Part shown: one piece after another, positions 53,109 through 62,798 of the stretch | How positions within the stretch are numbered: the first letter of the stretch is position 1 | Layout: each line of letters begins with the position of its first letter | Source: JACCZH01 sp963729445 | GTDB taxonomy: Bacteria; Chloroflexota; Chloroflexia; Thermomicrobiales; CFX8 | Assembly (NCBI GenBank): GCA_963729445.1 | Contig: CAVSNU010000003.1 | Location: 992,001 to 1,056,000 of the forward strand | DNA: 64,000 nucleotides | Direction of reading: 5' to 3' | Notes under the pieces: model-generated | Database searches by the model: none | What the model saw: only the letters and a program-made list of their open reading frames with translations | Told to the model about the DNA's origin: nothing | Translations under genes and position numbers: made by a program

Positions 53109-54248
53109 TTACCTGCTCCGGCGCAACGCCTGCCTGTAGACCTCGACGGTTAACTCTGCCGTGCGTGTCCAGCTGAACCCCTGGGCACGCTCGCGGCCAC
53201 GCCGTCCCAATTGTTGCCGAAGGTCGCTATCCTGGGCCACTGCGAGCATCGCTGCCGCCAGGCCACGTGTGTCGCGCGGGTCGGCCATCAGCCCCGCGTC
53301 GCCCAATACTTCGGGTAGCGACGACGTGTTCGCCGCGATCACCGGCGTTCCGCAGGCCATCGCCTCCAGGACCGGCAGCCCGAAGCCCTCATAGAGTGAG
53401 GGATACACAAACAACGACGCTGCGTTATACCAGAGAGGGAGCTGCTCACCAGCCACGTAGCCGGCGAAGCGGACGCGCTCCTCCAGCCCAAGTTGCCGCA
53501 CCAGCGCAAAAATACGGTCAAATTGCCAGCCAGTCGCGCCGGCGACCACCAGCGGCCAGTCAACCTTGTCGGTAATCGTCGCATATGCCCGCAAGAGCGT
53601 TTCGAGATTCTTGCGCGGCTGGAGCGTGCCCAGGAACAGCATGAAGTTCTCGGGCAGTCCCTGCTCCCGTCGAAATTGCGCCACCATGTCGGCGGGCAGC
53701 ACCTGCATCTCGCTCCCGACGCCGTTCGGGACGGTGACAACCTTCTCCGGTGGACAGCCGTACAACCCGATAATGTCCTGCCTGGTCGACTCGGAGACCG
53801 CGATCACCCGCTGTGCACGTCTCACGGACAGGCGCGTCATGAGCCGCAGGTAGCGCTGCTTGGCGGCTGGGTACTGTTCCGGAAAATGGTGAAACGCCAG
53901 GTCGTGCACCGTCACGACCTGCGGCACGCTGGGCGGTACCGACACGACGTTGACCGGGAAGTGCATCAGGTCGACGCGGCTGCGCCGTGTGGCCAACGGC
54001 CCGAGCGTCTGCTCCCAGGCGATCCTCACCAGTGGGCTCGCGGTCGGCAACCTGCTGTGGTGCCACTCGATCTTGCCGTCGAATTGCTGTTCGTCCTGAG
54101 CATTGACCGGCCCAGTGAACACCACGAGCTCGTCGTCCGGAGCAACCTGAGGCAGCGTTTGGAGCAGTGCCTCGATATACCGGCTCACCCCCGCCTGGCG
54201 ATACGTTTCCGCAAACGAGAGCAAGTGCCCGTTTATCCCGATCCTCAC
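53109..54248 (-). CDS. Glycosyltransferase family 4 (GT-B fold)
   Basis: 379 residues. N-terminal acceptor domain MRIGINGHLLSF, linker, then donor domain with FLGTLQPRKNLETLLRAY and the EX7E motif EGFGLPVLE. Family members make mannosyl or other retaining links for envelope polysaccharides or glycolipids. ATG 54248. Followed by thiL after 14 bases. Sugar specificity unknown. Confidence 0.93.
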   Translation of the reverse strand: MRIGINGHLLSFAETYRQAGVSRYIEALLQTLPQVAPDDELVVFTGPVNAQDEQQFDGKIEWHHSRLPTASPLVRIAWEQTLGPLATRRSRVDLMHFPVNVVSVPPSVPQVVTVHDLAFHHFPEQYPAAKQRYLRLMTRLSVRRAQRVIAVSESTRQDIIGLYGCPPEKVVTVPNGVGSEMQVLPADMVAQFRREQGLPENFMLFLGTLQPRKNLETLLRAYATITDKVDWPLVVAGATGWQFDRIFALVRQLGLEERVRFAGYVAGEQLPLWYNAASLFVYPSLYEGFGLPVLEAMACGTPVIAANTSSLPEVLGDAGLMADPRDTRGLAAAMLAVAQDSDLRQQLGRRGRERAQGFSWTRTAELTVEVYRQALRRSR

Positions 54249-54624
54249 GGCGCTCCAATACGATGTCGATCCCCGATGTCAACCAGCCTGGATCAAACCA
54301 CGATCCGGAGCGGGAGCGCAATTGTGACGGGGTAGTCGTGCTTGCACGCGGCGTGCCTGTCACCCCCGAGGAATGAGGAGCCGGGCACCTTCGTAATGGC
54401 GAAGTGATCACAAAGGACCTCGTGAGCCGGCCCTCGAGACTTCGGTGTCCCTTCGAGAGGCACCATGATATTCACGCGATCCATCGCCGTTGCTCTGCGT
54501 TCAAACGAGGAACAGGCCCGGCTCCCTCTATGGGACAGGCCCGTTGCGTGTCTCTCGCTGGCACCTGGGGTGTTTCGGCTCCACCTAACGTACCCGCTGG
54601 CCGGGGCGATCGCAGCGACGACGG
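54249..54624. other. Intergenic, no gene recognised
   Basis: Spacer between the alkylsulfatase and glycosyltransferase genes. Short ORFs on both strands lack RBS and recognisable motifs. No T-tracted hairpin seen. Confidence 0.4.
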
Positions 54625-56358
54625 TTACCGCAGCGCGAGTGCTGGGAGTTCTCTCACTGGCGGATCAAACAGGCTCCAGAACTGCGCCGCTTCCTTGGCG
54701 GTGCCCCTGCTCAGTGTCACCGCGCCGTCCTCATCGGCACTGGTCCATGGGATGCGGCCGGTCAGGAGACCGCGCAACGTTGGCTCGATCGTGTGAATGT
54801 CGATCGTCGCGTCGGAGGGACCACTTTCGAGAACATCTGCGACATCGGAACGGATCGCGAGACCGTAGCTTGTGCCGGTGTCGGTGCAGCGAAAGCTCAC
54901 CTGGAGCTGGATCCCCTCACTGCGCGCCGGGTCCAAGCCGGGTCGCGAACGCGCGGAGGAGCAGCGGAATCGGGACGGTCGCGGCAACATCCGGATTCGC
55001 AAGGGCACGCATCGTCTCGCGCAGGCGAGTGCAATCCAGCGTCCCGTCGAGTTCCTTGGCAGCCATCAGGTAGTTGTTGCGCCACATGGGATTACTCGCC
55101 TGATACCCGAGCTGTCGCAGCGCGTCCGCCTTGAGCTGCCGCGCGCTCTGATCGTCGGGGTCCAGCCGCAGCACGTGGGTCAGGATCTCCGCCGTCCAAC
55201 GGAAATCGCCGTCCGCGTGCGACTGCGTGGCGATGGCAACCACCGCGTCGCGTCCGCCCATCGCCGCGACGTAGCGCGCGGACCGCTCCCGGCGCGGTAG
55301 AGGATCGATGAAGGTTGGATCTCCTTCGAACCAGCCAAAGGAGTTGGCGTAGATCTGCCGCACGGTTTGCTTGACGGTGCCGTAGAACTCCCCAGCCACG
55401 GATGATCGCGCAGGCGTGGCGGGAGTTCGGCAACCGCCTCGACCAGTTCGTCAGGCGTGAGTCCGTGCGCCATCAGCCGGACGGTCTGATCGTGGATGAA
55501 CTGCATCGCGTCCCGATAGGCGGTGAGCAGATCCCGCACCTCATCTTGGCCGGTGAGCGGGCGGCCGTGTCCGAAGATCAGCGCGTGTGCGTCGAACTCG
55601 CGCAGCAGGTCAACCGCCCAGATCCACTGCCAGATGTCGCGGACGGCGCCGCGCAAGGCGTACAGATTCGGCAGACATTCGCCCTGGATCACGTCCGCCG
55701 CGTGCAAAACGCCATGATCCGGGAACCACAGCACGATCTCATCGTCCGATTCGCTCGGTGCCTCGCGCAGGTGGACGCGAATACCGGCTACCTCGATGTC
55801 GAGCGACCTCTGAAAGACGGTCGTCGGCGGCAGGAAGCCGGTCGTGCCAACGCGCAACAGTGGCCCAAGACCGACCTCGACCAAACCCTCAGCACCATGC
55901 TCAAGGTCCCAACCAAACGAGTAGGCCAAGCGTAAGGGGGACATGATCCCAAGACTCGGATTGCCTCGCATCCCGGCGACCAACTTTTTGTGCGCGTAAA
56001 TCTCGACCTGTCCTGATTTGATAACGGATGGATCGAGCAGGCCGCGTGAGCCTGAACTATGGTCGGGATGGCTGTGGGTATAGATCAACGCCTTGATCGG
56101 CTTGTCGCTGAACCTCCGCAGGTCGGCCAGCGCCTCGCGTGCGGCCTCCTCGTTCTCCAGCGAATCGATGAGCAACACGCCATCGGTTCCGACCACCATC
56201 GTCATGTTGGCGTTACCGTAGCCAACCGCGACGTAGAAGTCCTCCGCGACCTGATAGACGCCTTGCTCCATCGTCCGCGCATGATCGGTAAGTCGGGTGG
56301 AAACGGTCTCGCTGGCCTCGTCAAACGCGAGGTTGTGGCCGGCGCCGGCCGACGACAT
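54625..56358 (-). pseudogene. Alkyl/aryl-sulfatase gene (SdsA1/BDS1-like), two frameshifts
   Basis: Frame one from ATG 56358 carries the MBL domain: THSHPDHSSGS, GFLPPTTVF, WFPDHGVLHAADVIQGECLPNLYALRG, FGHGRPLTG. Frame two (from about 55395) carries the helical dimerization domain (GEFYGTVKQTVRQIYANSFGWFEGDP, RRERSARYVAAMGG). Frame three (from about 54930) carries the C-terminal SCP2-like domain. Repaired length is about 577 residues. Enzymes of this type release alcohol and sulfate from alkyl sulfates such as SDS. Either two sequence errors or recent decay. Confidence 0.85.
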
Positions 56359-56929
56359 CGTGTTCTACCTGCAGTTTCCGGAGGGTATCCGGCCAGCAAC
56401 TGATGATGAAGAATTCTAGCTCTACTCCGGATTCGAGTACGAACCAGCGCCGCCGCGGCTTCCACAACAGACACGGTCACTGCTGGAGCCGCCGACCGTA
56501 GGCCCGATCCTCGACGAACCGAACAGCCACGAAGTGTCACCTATCGTGTCCGTCGGCTAGTCCAAGGTGTCACCGAACGCGGGATTAAGCCGCTTCCCGT
56601 TTGGCTCGGCGACATTTTCGAGGATCTCTCGTTCGTGATCGCGGTGCAGACATATTCATCCTCGTTCCTCAGCTCCGAGCCGGTGATGAGCGCTATCATC
56701 GTCAACTGCCAAATTTTTGAGTAGCCGGAAACGATGTCCCGGGACAGGCCGATCACGTTGCGGTGCCCTGACCGGTGACTACCATCCTAGCTATCCAGAG
56801 CGATGTATGTATCGGGGAAACGGGGTATCGGTACTGACTCATGATCGAACGATTGAAGGGCGCGCCACTACGCCGTGGCTTCGGTCATGCCGCTACCCAA
56901 CACCAGCGGACAACCGAAGGCATATGCAT
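56359..56929. other. Intergenic, no secure gene
   Basis: About 570 bases. A 71-codon minus-strand ORF (56541-56756) has no RBS or recognised motif, and I do not call it. The stretch marks the transition from the GC-rich core to the lower-GC segment after 56.9 kb. Confidence 0.4.
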
Positions 56930-56958
56930 TTGACACATGCCCAATCCCATGCTAGTAT
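56930..56958 (+). promoter_or_regulatory. Consensus promoter of the secreted-protein gene
   Basis: TTGACA (56930-56935), 17-base spacer, TAGTAT (56953-56958), ending 43 bases before the ATG at 57002. Confidence 0.6.
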
Positions 56959-57001
56959 GTCGTGCATACGCAATAATTTTATTCAGGAAGACTTGGGCTC
57001 C

Positions 57002-57736
57002 ATGCGTCGGGTTACCTTGTCTGTTGTGCTGGTTGTTGTCGTGTTGTCATCATCTATTACATCTCTCGGAGCCCAATCAGCAGAAAGAGAGCCAACTTAT
57101 TCTCCGCTCATGCTTACCGAGGAGGGCCTAGTACCGGCGTACGAAGGAGCTGTAATCGGCGCAGGAAACAAGTCGACTGTCGGCGTTGATGGAAATCGGC
57201 GCACTGTCTGTGACATACCAGAAACGGCAATTGGCGGAAAAGGATCTCCCGACAGCGTTGATGTCGTCGAGATTACGGTAAGCATTTCCGATGACTGTGA
57301 GTTGGTTATCGACAGCATTGCCATATCGGACGCAGAGTCCCAATCCAATCAACCTGCCAATCGAATGGCCTCAGGCACTGCTTTTCGAGAGGCAGCATCC
57401 GTCTATGAAGATTGCTGCTTGGTTCCGTTGACCACAGTTTGGGCTCACATGAGATGGTACTGTGATGGTTCTGTCGTAAACAGTATGTCCACCTATGACG
57501 GTGGACATATAGAATTTCCAGATGGCTGGGGGAACAACTGGTTTGACTGGGACTCTGGTCTTTCCGTTGCGGCCAATGTATGGGCGGAGGGGAACTTTGA
57601 CTTTCTCTTCGGCTCCTATAACCATACACACTATGCAACACTTTGGGGGTACGGTGACGGCTCATACTTCCATTGGTGCTCCACCTCAGGGGGCACTGTC
57701 CCCCTTGGGAAATGGAAATGCAAAACCGCCCCGTGA
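57002..57736 (+). CDS. Secreted protein of unknown function, aromatic- and Cys-containing
   Basis: 244 residues from ATG 57002. Signal peptide VTLSVVLVVVVLSSSITSLGA. The mature chain has about eight Cys (CDIPE, DDCELV, EDCCLVP, WYCDGS, HWCST, WKCKT) and a Trp/Tyr/Asn-rich C-terminal half (FPDGWGNNWFDWDSG, FGSYNHTHYATLWGYGDG), compatible with a disulfide-stabilised beta protein. Codon use and GC are clearly lower than in the core genes. Its stop overlaps the next gene (GTGA). No family recognised. Confidence 0.7.
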   Translation: MRRVTLSVVLVVVVLSSSITSLGAQSAEREPTYSPLMLTEEGLVPAYEGAVIGAGNKSTVGVDGNRRTVCDIPETAIGGKGSPDSVDVVEITVSISDDCELVIDSIAISDAESQSNQPANRMASGTAFREAASVYEDCCLVPLTTVWAHMRWYCDGSVVNSMSTYDGGHIEFPDGWGNNWFDWDSGLSVAANVWAEGNFDFLFGSYNHTHYATLWGYGDGSYFHWCSTSGGTVPLGKWKCKTAP

Positions 57737-58125
57737 TGGTAATGAAGGGGCAGACACTGGAATCCAATATGCGGCGTATTGAGTGCGCACTCGGAAAAAT
57801 TAGTGTCACGCTCGGCTTGACAGGAACTATCTTAATTGCTGGGTTGCTCATAGGCGCGTCAATACTCTCTATGGTTGTGAACGTAGCTGGAGCGGTGGTA
57901 GTCGCCACCGCTCTTGCATCTTGCCTCGGTATCTTGTTTTTTTCGAAGAGGCATTGTGAGGAACCGAGCAAAGGTGACCTCTTTGGATTGATCTCGATGA
58001 CAGCATTACAGGTTTGTGTGACAATCCTCACAATCACGAGCATAGGCCTTTTCTTATTGCCCGGAGCTTTAGCTTCGGTTGGCATCATTGGAGTCGCCTT
58101 AATACGACACGCTAGGCTGCCTTAG
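57733..58125 (+). CDS. Small membrane protein paired with the secreted protein, unknown
   Basis: About 130 residues if started at GTG 57733 (overlapping the previous stop); ATG 57769 is an alternative with AAGGGG some distance upstream. Three to four helices (ISVTLGLTGTILIAGLLIGAS, VVNVAGAVVVATALASCLGILFF, GLISMTALQVCVTILTITS). Same low GC as its partner, so the two probably arrived together. An export, anchoring or immunity role is conceivable but unsupported. Confidence 0.6.
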   Translation: MMVMKGQTLESNMRRIECALGKISVTLGLTGTILIAGLLIGASILSMVVNVAGAVVVATALASCLGILFFSKRHCEEPSKGDLFGLISMTALQVCVTILTITSIGLFLLPGALASVGIIGVALIRHARLP

Positions 58126-58307
58126 AAGTGCTCCAGTAGGTCGATCATGGCGTTCACCGCCGCGTCATTGTTGTTACCGAGTGGATTAAGCACCATACGA
58201 ATGTCTCTAGGGAGATTCGCGAGTGCGGCACCCGGATAACCAGTTCAACGATCCGGATGGCGCGTCGCCGGTCGCACACCCGGCGTCGATCTAACTAGAA
58301 TTGCCTC

Positions 58308-58916
58308 ATGCATGAACGCGCCGGTACGACGATCGCTGGGCTTAGTGCCGTTGACGTAGCGGCCGCCGTGGCCTACCGACTGAGCCATGGTCTCGAGGAG
58401 GTCATATGGCGCTCGTCATGGTCAGAGTCGGCGCTTGCCTACCGCCGCCGCGTCGGAGTGGACGGGCCGGTCCGCATGGGCGTCGTCATCCAGGGACTCG
58501 TGGCCGCCGACGTCGCTGGCGTACTTTTCACCCGCAATCCGATCAGCGGCTCCGACGAGCTGGTCATCGAAGCGAGCTGGGGCCTGGGGGAGGTAGTCGT
58601 GCAGGGTCTGGTCGTCCCGGACTTCTATCGGGTCACGCGAACCGGCGAGGTGGTCGAGCGTAGATCGGGAGCTAAGAGGGTGGCCTTGCGCCGTCTGGCC
58701 GGCGGAGGCACCCGCGCCGAGCCGGTCGAACCGGCGCTGGTGGAGCAACTGTGCCTTGCCGACTCACAGTTACAAGCTTTGGCTCAGATTGCGCTCCGCT
58801 GTTCAGAGGTCTTCGGCGAGGGTCCGCACGACATAGACTGGGCCTTCGATGCAGGCGCGCTATACCTGTTGCAGCGACGGCCAATCTCAGCGACGAAGAC
58901 GCCGCCAGGAAGATAA
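58308..58916 (+). pseudogene. Fragment of PEP synthase/PPDK-type ATP-binding domain
   Basis: 202 codons matching only the middle of the PPDK N-terminal domain: MGVVIQGLVAADVAGVLFTRNPISG, VIEASWGLGEVVVQGLVVPDFY, and GPHDIDWAFDAGALYLLQRRPIS. The upstream ATP-grasp part and the downstream phospho-His and PEP-binding domains are missing, so it cannot be a working PEP synthase, PPDK or rifampin phosphotransferase. The first 45 codons are poorly matched. A gene remnant in a decayed region. Confidence 0.75.
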
Positions 58917-59042
58917 TTGCCAGTACCTTGCCAGTCGAACTCCGCAGGAAGCGACGGGCTTCCGGCACGCGTGATCAAACTCGGTGGACCCATTCCCATC
59001 GGTTATTTGCGTCGTGTTGAGGAGCACTACTGCGAATCAAAA

Positions 59043-59243
59043 ATGATTGTTTCGTTCAGCCTATGGCCCGAGGTTCGTCAGCGCTATGCTCGAGGCAAAA
59101 GCTTCCGCACTCTTGCGCAAGACTACGGTGTGTCGCATGAGACCATTCGAGGGATCGTCCAACGTTTTCGATACAGGGTGTGGCCTAACCGTTGCGCTCC
59201 GACGAACCTCGACAGCGAGAGATGGAGAGGACGATCCCGCTAG
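59043..59243 (+). pseudogene. Helix-turn-helix remnant (resolvase/transposase type)
   Basis: 66 codons from ATG 59043. RQRYARGKSFRTLAQDYGVSHETIRGIVQRF in two parts (RGKSFRTLAQDYGVS; HETIRGIVQRF) is a Hin/resolvase-like HTH. No catalytic domain, no good RBS. A degenerate second copy of the recognition-helix region (CKAIREIVQRS) lies at about 59600-59635. Probably debris of a mobile element. Confidence 0.45.
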
Positions 59244-59695
59244 TCACCGCTCGTCCGGGGCGGTCCGGTGGGGGCAGAAAGGGACTCCGAAGAGCCATTC
59301 CCCAGCCATGCTGTCGAAACGCCGGCTGAACCTAGGCCGGACACGTTACAGATCGAGCAGTAGAAGCGCTGCTCATCCGTATCGATCTATCGACCTGTTT
59401 GATCCGACATTACCGATCGTATCTAACCATCGCCATGAGGGTCAGAGCATCATCCGTGTAGAGAGTAATCCAGGTCGTTTGACCTTTGATCGAATGTAGA
59501 GGCGAGCGGCCTCATGACCAGCGGCGATCAACCTTGAACGGTCATGGTGACGAAGAATCCACAGTCGCTACGCAACCGCGAATCTTCCTGGTGCTATAGC
59601 GTGTCTTGCAAAGCCATCCGCGAGATCGTCCAACGCTCGACTCGCAGAGCTACACCGGCGCCGCCCAGGTGCTGAATCTCCTGACGCCTGCCTGA
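59244..59695. other. Intergenic debris, no intact gene
   Basis: About 450 bases with no supported ORF. The only recognisable item is the degenerate HTH-like copy near 59600-59635 that resembles the remnant at 59043-59243. Confidence 0.45.
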
Positions 59696-60106
59696 CTACC
59701 CAGGACCCATGCGCATCGCGGTTCCCGGCAAGCGCACCTCCTCGTACCGTTGCATTTGTCCGCGCCTGCCGCGCCCCTCGAGGTGCGTGGTCCAGATGGC
59801 AAGCGTCTCAACTTCAGTACCCGCGTCCTCCTGGTCCTCGTTGAGGTAGACGGCTGGCACCAGCAGGGTCAGCGTGCGCCGGTGAGCGTCAGGCGTCCAG
59901 TCGAGCGTGACGGTGATCAACCGGCCGAAAATACTATCGGTGCTCTCAAGCTGGTCACCGACGTATGTTCCGCCCCCCGTCTGGTCCGTTTCATTGTGGT
60001 AGGTAAGCGACGGTCCCACGACCCCGTATGATGAGTAGGTGATGCTGACCCTATTATCGAGGGTCCCAAACACGAAATTATTTGGTGTGACGACGCTTGT
60101 GGACAT
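59696..60106 (-). CDS. Small unknown protein, strongly expressed by its signals
   Basis: 136 residues from ATG 60106 with an excellent AGGAGGAG ribosome-binding site and a near-consensus promoter 100 bases upstream. No signal peptide or membrane helix. The first half is Ser/Thr/Tyr/Gly-rich beta-like sequence (VFGTLDNRVSITYSSYGVVG), the second includes ITVTLDWTPDAHRRTLTLLVP. No family recognised. The quality of the signals argues that it is a real gene in this otherwise decayed region. Confidence 0.75.
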   Translation of the reverse strand: MSTSVVTPNNFVFGTLDNRVSITYSSYGVVGPSLTYHNETDQTGGGTYVGDQLESTDSIFGRLITVTLDWTPDAHRRTLTLLVPAVYLNEDQEDAGTEVETLAIWTTHLEGRGRRGQMQRYEEVRLPGTAMRMGPG

Positions 60107-60207
60107 GGTGCGCTCCTCCTGTTAAACGGGTGTCCAACGGCACTCCTCCAGCAATTGAGCGGGAGCAGGAAGCGGACAATTGGGCTGAATGCAGGTTCCT
60201 CGTTCAA

Positions 60208-60235
60208 TAATAGGCAATTAGTCACTACAGTCAAG
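60208..60235 (-). promoter_or_regulatory. Promoter of the small unknown gene at 59696-60106
   Basis: Minus strand TTGACT (60235-60230), 16-base spacer, TATTAT (60213-60208). It lies between the small gene and the transposase gene and is not part of the latter. Confidence 0.55.
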
Positions 60236-60258
60236 TGTTTGTACTCGTTCGCTACCTT

Positions 60259-61392
60259 CCTGACACCTGTCTCCTTTCTGCACTGCTCCGTGTAGACTGG
60301 TGTCGGGTGCTCATACTTCACCCACCGGGCTGAGCTGGCGTTGCTGGTTCAGCCCGGGTTTGTGCTCTGCGAACCCTTCCAGGAACTGTGCCGGCGTCTG
60401 GTAACCCAACGACTGGTGTGGTCGCACGGTGTTGTAGACCGTCTCCCAGGCACGCAGCTCCGGTTGCAGCTCAGCGACCGTCCAGCCCACCCCGGTCACC
60501 TCCCAGAACTCCTCGGTATGGGTGCGTTGCGCCCGTTCGACATGCCCGTTGAGCTTTGGGCTACGGGGTGGCAGGACGAAGAGCTGGATCCCACGCTGCT
60601 GACAGCTTTCCTCAAACTCGGCCATAAACTCGCTCCCACCATCGAGCTGAATGGCCCGCACCGTGAACGGCATACGCTCTAGCAAGCGACCCAGGAAGCG
60701 GCTGGCTGTCGTGGCCGTAGCACGGCTGAAGACCTCGACCACATCCCAGCGACAGACCATGTCGCGTGCGGTGAACTGCTTGAGGATCGTCCCAGGAATG
60801 GGACGTACATCCAGCGTGTCGACCTGGACGATATCGCCAGGCTGCTGGGGCGTGTATTCCTTCGGTTTGCGTCTGGCATGCTGGCGGCGTTTGCGAACCT
60901 TGACCGCCTGAACCACCGGCTCGATCAATTGTCGCGTGTGCTTGAGGTGTGCCAGAATGCGTCCGACCATCGAGACCGAACAGGCGATCCCTTCCCGCCA
61001 AAGCAACACCGCCAGCTTGTCCTTGCCCCAGCGTGGATACTGCGCGCGCAACGCCTTCACCCGTGCGATCAGGTCCAGCCTCCAGGTGCGTTGCCGGACC
61101 CGCCGGGGACGGCAGGAGCGATCCTCCAACCCGCGTGGTCCCTGACGCTCATAGCGCGGCTTCCAATAGTAAAACGTCTGCCGGCTGATCCCGAAGTAAC
61201 GGCAGGTCAGGCTCACGTTGTGGTTATGCGTTTCCCAATACTGAAACCACTTGTGTCGTGTCCTGGCTGTTTTCGACAGCACCGGAACCTTCGCCAGGTA
61301 CTCAGCTCCCGGAATGACGCTGCCATAGGTGCTCATACTGGCGCCATGATAGCGCCCTCGGCTACGTTTGCTCATCCTTCGTCAGTGTCAGG
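60259..61392 (-). mobile_element. IS481-like insertion sequence, ends tentative
   Basis: An intact DDE transposase gene with short flanks. The 8-base CCTGACAC occurs as an inverted pair at 60259-60266 and 61385-61392 and may belong to the terminal repeats, but I could not extend the match or see a target duplication, so the limits are uncertain. Confidence 0.4.
60311..61375 (-). CDS. IS481-family-like transposase (integrase core)
   Basis: 354 residues. N-terminal HTH (HNVSLTCRYFGISRQTFYYWK, then RQGPRGLEDRSCRPRR), followed by the integrase core with DDE residues in VQVDTLDVRP, AIQLDGGSEFMAEFEE and GHVERAQRTHTEEFWE, and a C-terminal WETVYNTVRPHQSLGYQTPAQFL. Reading frame intact, so possibly active. 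Start uncertain among in-frame ATGs near 61375-61334. Confidence 0.92.
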   Translation of the reverse strand: MSKRSRGRYHGASMSTYGSVIPGAEYLAKVPVLSKTARTRHKWFQYWETHNHNVSLTCRYFGISRQTFYYWKPRYERQGPRGLEDRSCRPRRVRQRTWRLDLIARVKALRAQYPRWGKDKLAVLLWREGIACSVSMVGRILAHLKHTRQLIEPVVQAVKVRKRRQHARRKPKEYTPQQPGDIVQVDTLDVRPIPGTILKQFTARDMVCRWDVVEVFSRATATTASRFLGRLLERMPFTVRAIQLDGGSEFMAEFEESCQQRGIQLFVLPPRSPKLNGHVERAQRTHTEEFWEVTGVGWTVAELQPELRAWETVYNTVRPHQSLGYQTPAQFLEGFAEHKPGLNQQRQLSPVGEV

Positions 61393-61484
61393 GACCTGTC
61401 CGGACGAACACAGTGTTAAGCTCTGGTCTTCACAAAGAGACCAGGGTTTCGTATGTGCCCAATCTGGCATGGATTCGAGGAAAT

Positions 61485-62090
61485 CTATACCGAACTCACG
61501 GGGATATCCGGCCCCGGCCTCGGCGCGCGTGCCTTCAACCAGGAGACGAACTCCTCCAGTGCGGAGTTCTCATGCGGTCCACCACCATCATAGGTCCGAA
61601 CCTTATGGTTCCGCCGGCCATGCATCACGGAGACGGTGTAGTTGTACATGTCGACAATCGGGTGCCCGTTGCCCACCTCTTCCGGCAGGTGAAAGAAGTC
61701 CGTCTGGTCTATGAACTGGCGAATCTGCGCTACGTCGACCGGCGAGAGTGATGAGTCGTCAGCATGATATTCAGACGACCAGCCCCCAAGACCGCCGACT
61801 TGTCGAAAATGCACCTCCAGCGCCTGATCGACTGTCTCCCCCTCGCGACGAACGTTTCCCTGGGTATCGGTCCGGTAGCTGAATCCATCTCCGATAACGA
61901 CTAAGTACCCCGGAGTGATGACATCCGCACAGATTTCGTCCGGATTCGGCAGCCCGAGACAGGAAGTCGGCCACTCTTTGGATTCGAGATACTCAACGAC
62001 GATCTCCTCAACCGGTACCCGCAAGAGATTGGCCGCGTCCTCGATCACTGCTGAAAGTGCCACAACTGCGGGATGTGCAACGTTGTTCAT
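61485..62090 (-). CDS. Protein with C-terminal emfourin (protealysin inhibitor)-like domain
   Basis: 201 residues from ATG 62090 (MNNVAHPAVVALSAVIEDAAN) with GGGGGT upstream. N-terminal part: a short domain VEEIVVEYLESKEWPTSCLG...CADVITPGYLVV, with two Cys, of a kind that recurs in Chloroflexota surface proteins. C-terminal part DVAQIRQFIDQTDFFHLPEE, YNYTVSVMHGRRNHKVRTYD, LEEFVSWLKA matches emfourin, the inhibitor of protealysin-like metalloproteases. No signal peptide and no adjacent M4 protease gene. Function inferred from the domain only. Confidence 0.7.
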   Translation of the reverse strand: MNNVAHPAVVALSAVIEDAANLLRVPVEEIVVEYLESKEWPTSCLGLPNPDEICADVITPGYLVVIGDGFSYRTDTQGNVRREGETVDQALEVHFRQVGGLGGWSSEYHADDSSLSPVDVAQIRQFIDQTDFFHLPEEVGNGHPIVDMYNYTVSVMHGRRNHKVRTYDGGGPHENSALEEFVSWLKARAPRPGPDIPVSSV

Positions 62091-62798
62091 ACGGTACCCC
62101 CATCTGTGGAATGATCCCGGTATTAGGTGGTAAAGCCGTTCGGTATTGCGTCGCGCTCCGTGCCGGCTCCGGAGGGCGAGCCTATTGGGGCCGACCCGGC
62201 CAGAGAGTAGATCGCCTCGACTCGGGAGCAACTCGCCCTCCGTTCCGAGGGGCGGAGCGCCTGATCCGTGCTGATTCTCGCACAGTGATATTGGCTATGT
62301 GGATATCTCCGGGCCGTGGATTTTTGGATCGGCCAAGACCGACTCGAGCCTTGCTGCGGACCTCTTCAAGGTTGTCGAGCACCGTGCAGCCGCCGTCACC
62401 TCGTCACGATGTCGTACTCAATCCCGGTGCCCTCCCGACAGGTCATCTGGGCGTCGGTCATCACGTCGGCTCCGCCTTCGACGCGTGAATCACCAGCGTC
62501 GTGAGCAGGTCCGAGGGGTTGCTGCCCTGTGATCAAGAGGTTGAAGTTCGGCTGAGAAACCATCTCTTAGGAAGTCGCAGACCCTCCAATGGTGAGCGTC
62601 TCTGGTCCTGGGAGCATGTGGTCATGCACAGGGTTCCACAACCTCGACAGTAGTCCATTCCCGTTCACCTGCACTGCGTCGGGAGGGACCCGCTCGGACG
62701 GCGGCAAAGACTACCGTTGATCCCCTCCTCTCTACTGGACAAATGCGCCTGCGAGCGTCGGCGTTCCAGGGATCATCGGAAACGCGTCACTGCTACGA
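62091..62798. other. Intergenic, no gene recognised
   Basis: About 700 bases. Several short open frames exist on both strands but none has an RBS plus coherent protein character. No repeat, tRNA or terminator recognised. Confidence 0.4.

Noticed and set aside
56541..56756. 71-codon minus-strand ORF
   Set aside because: No RBS, no motif and no partner gene; judged fortuitous.
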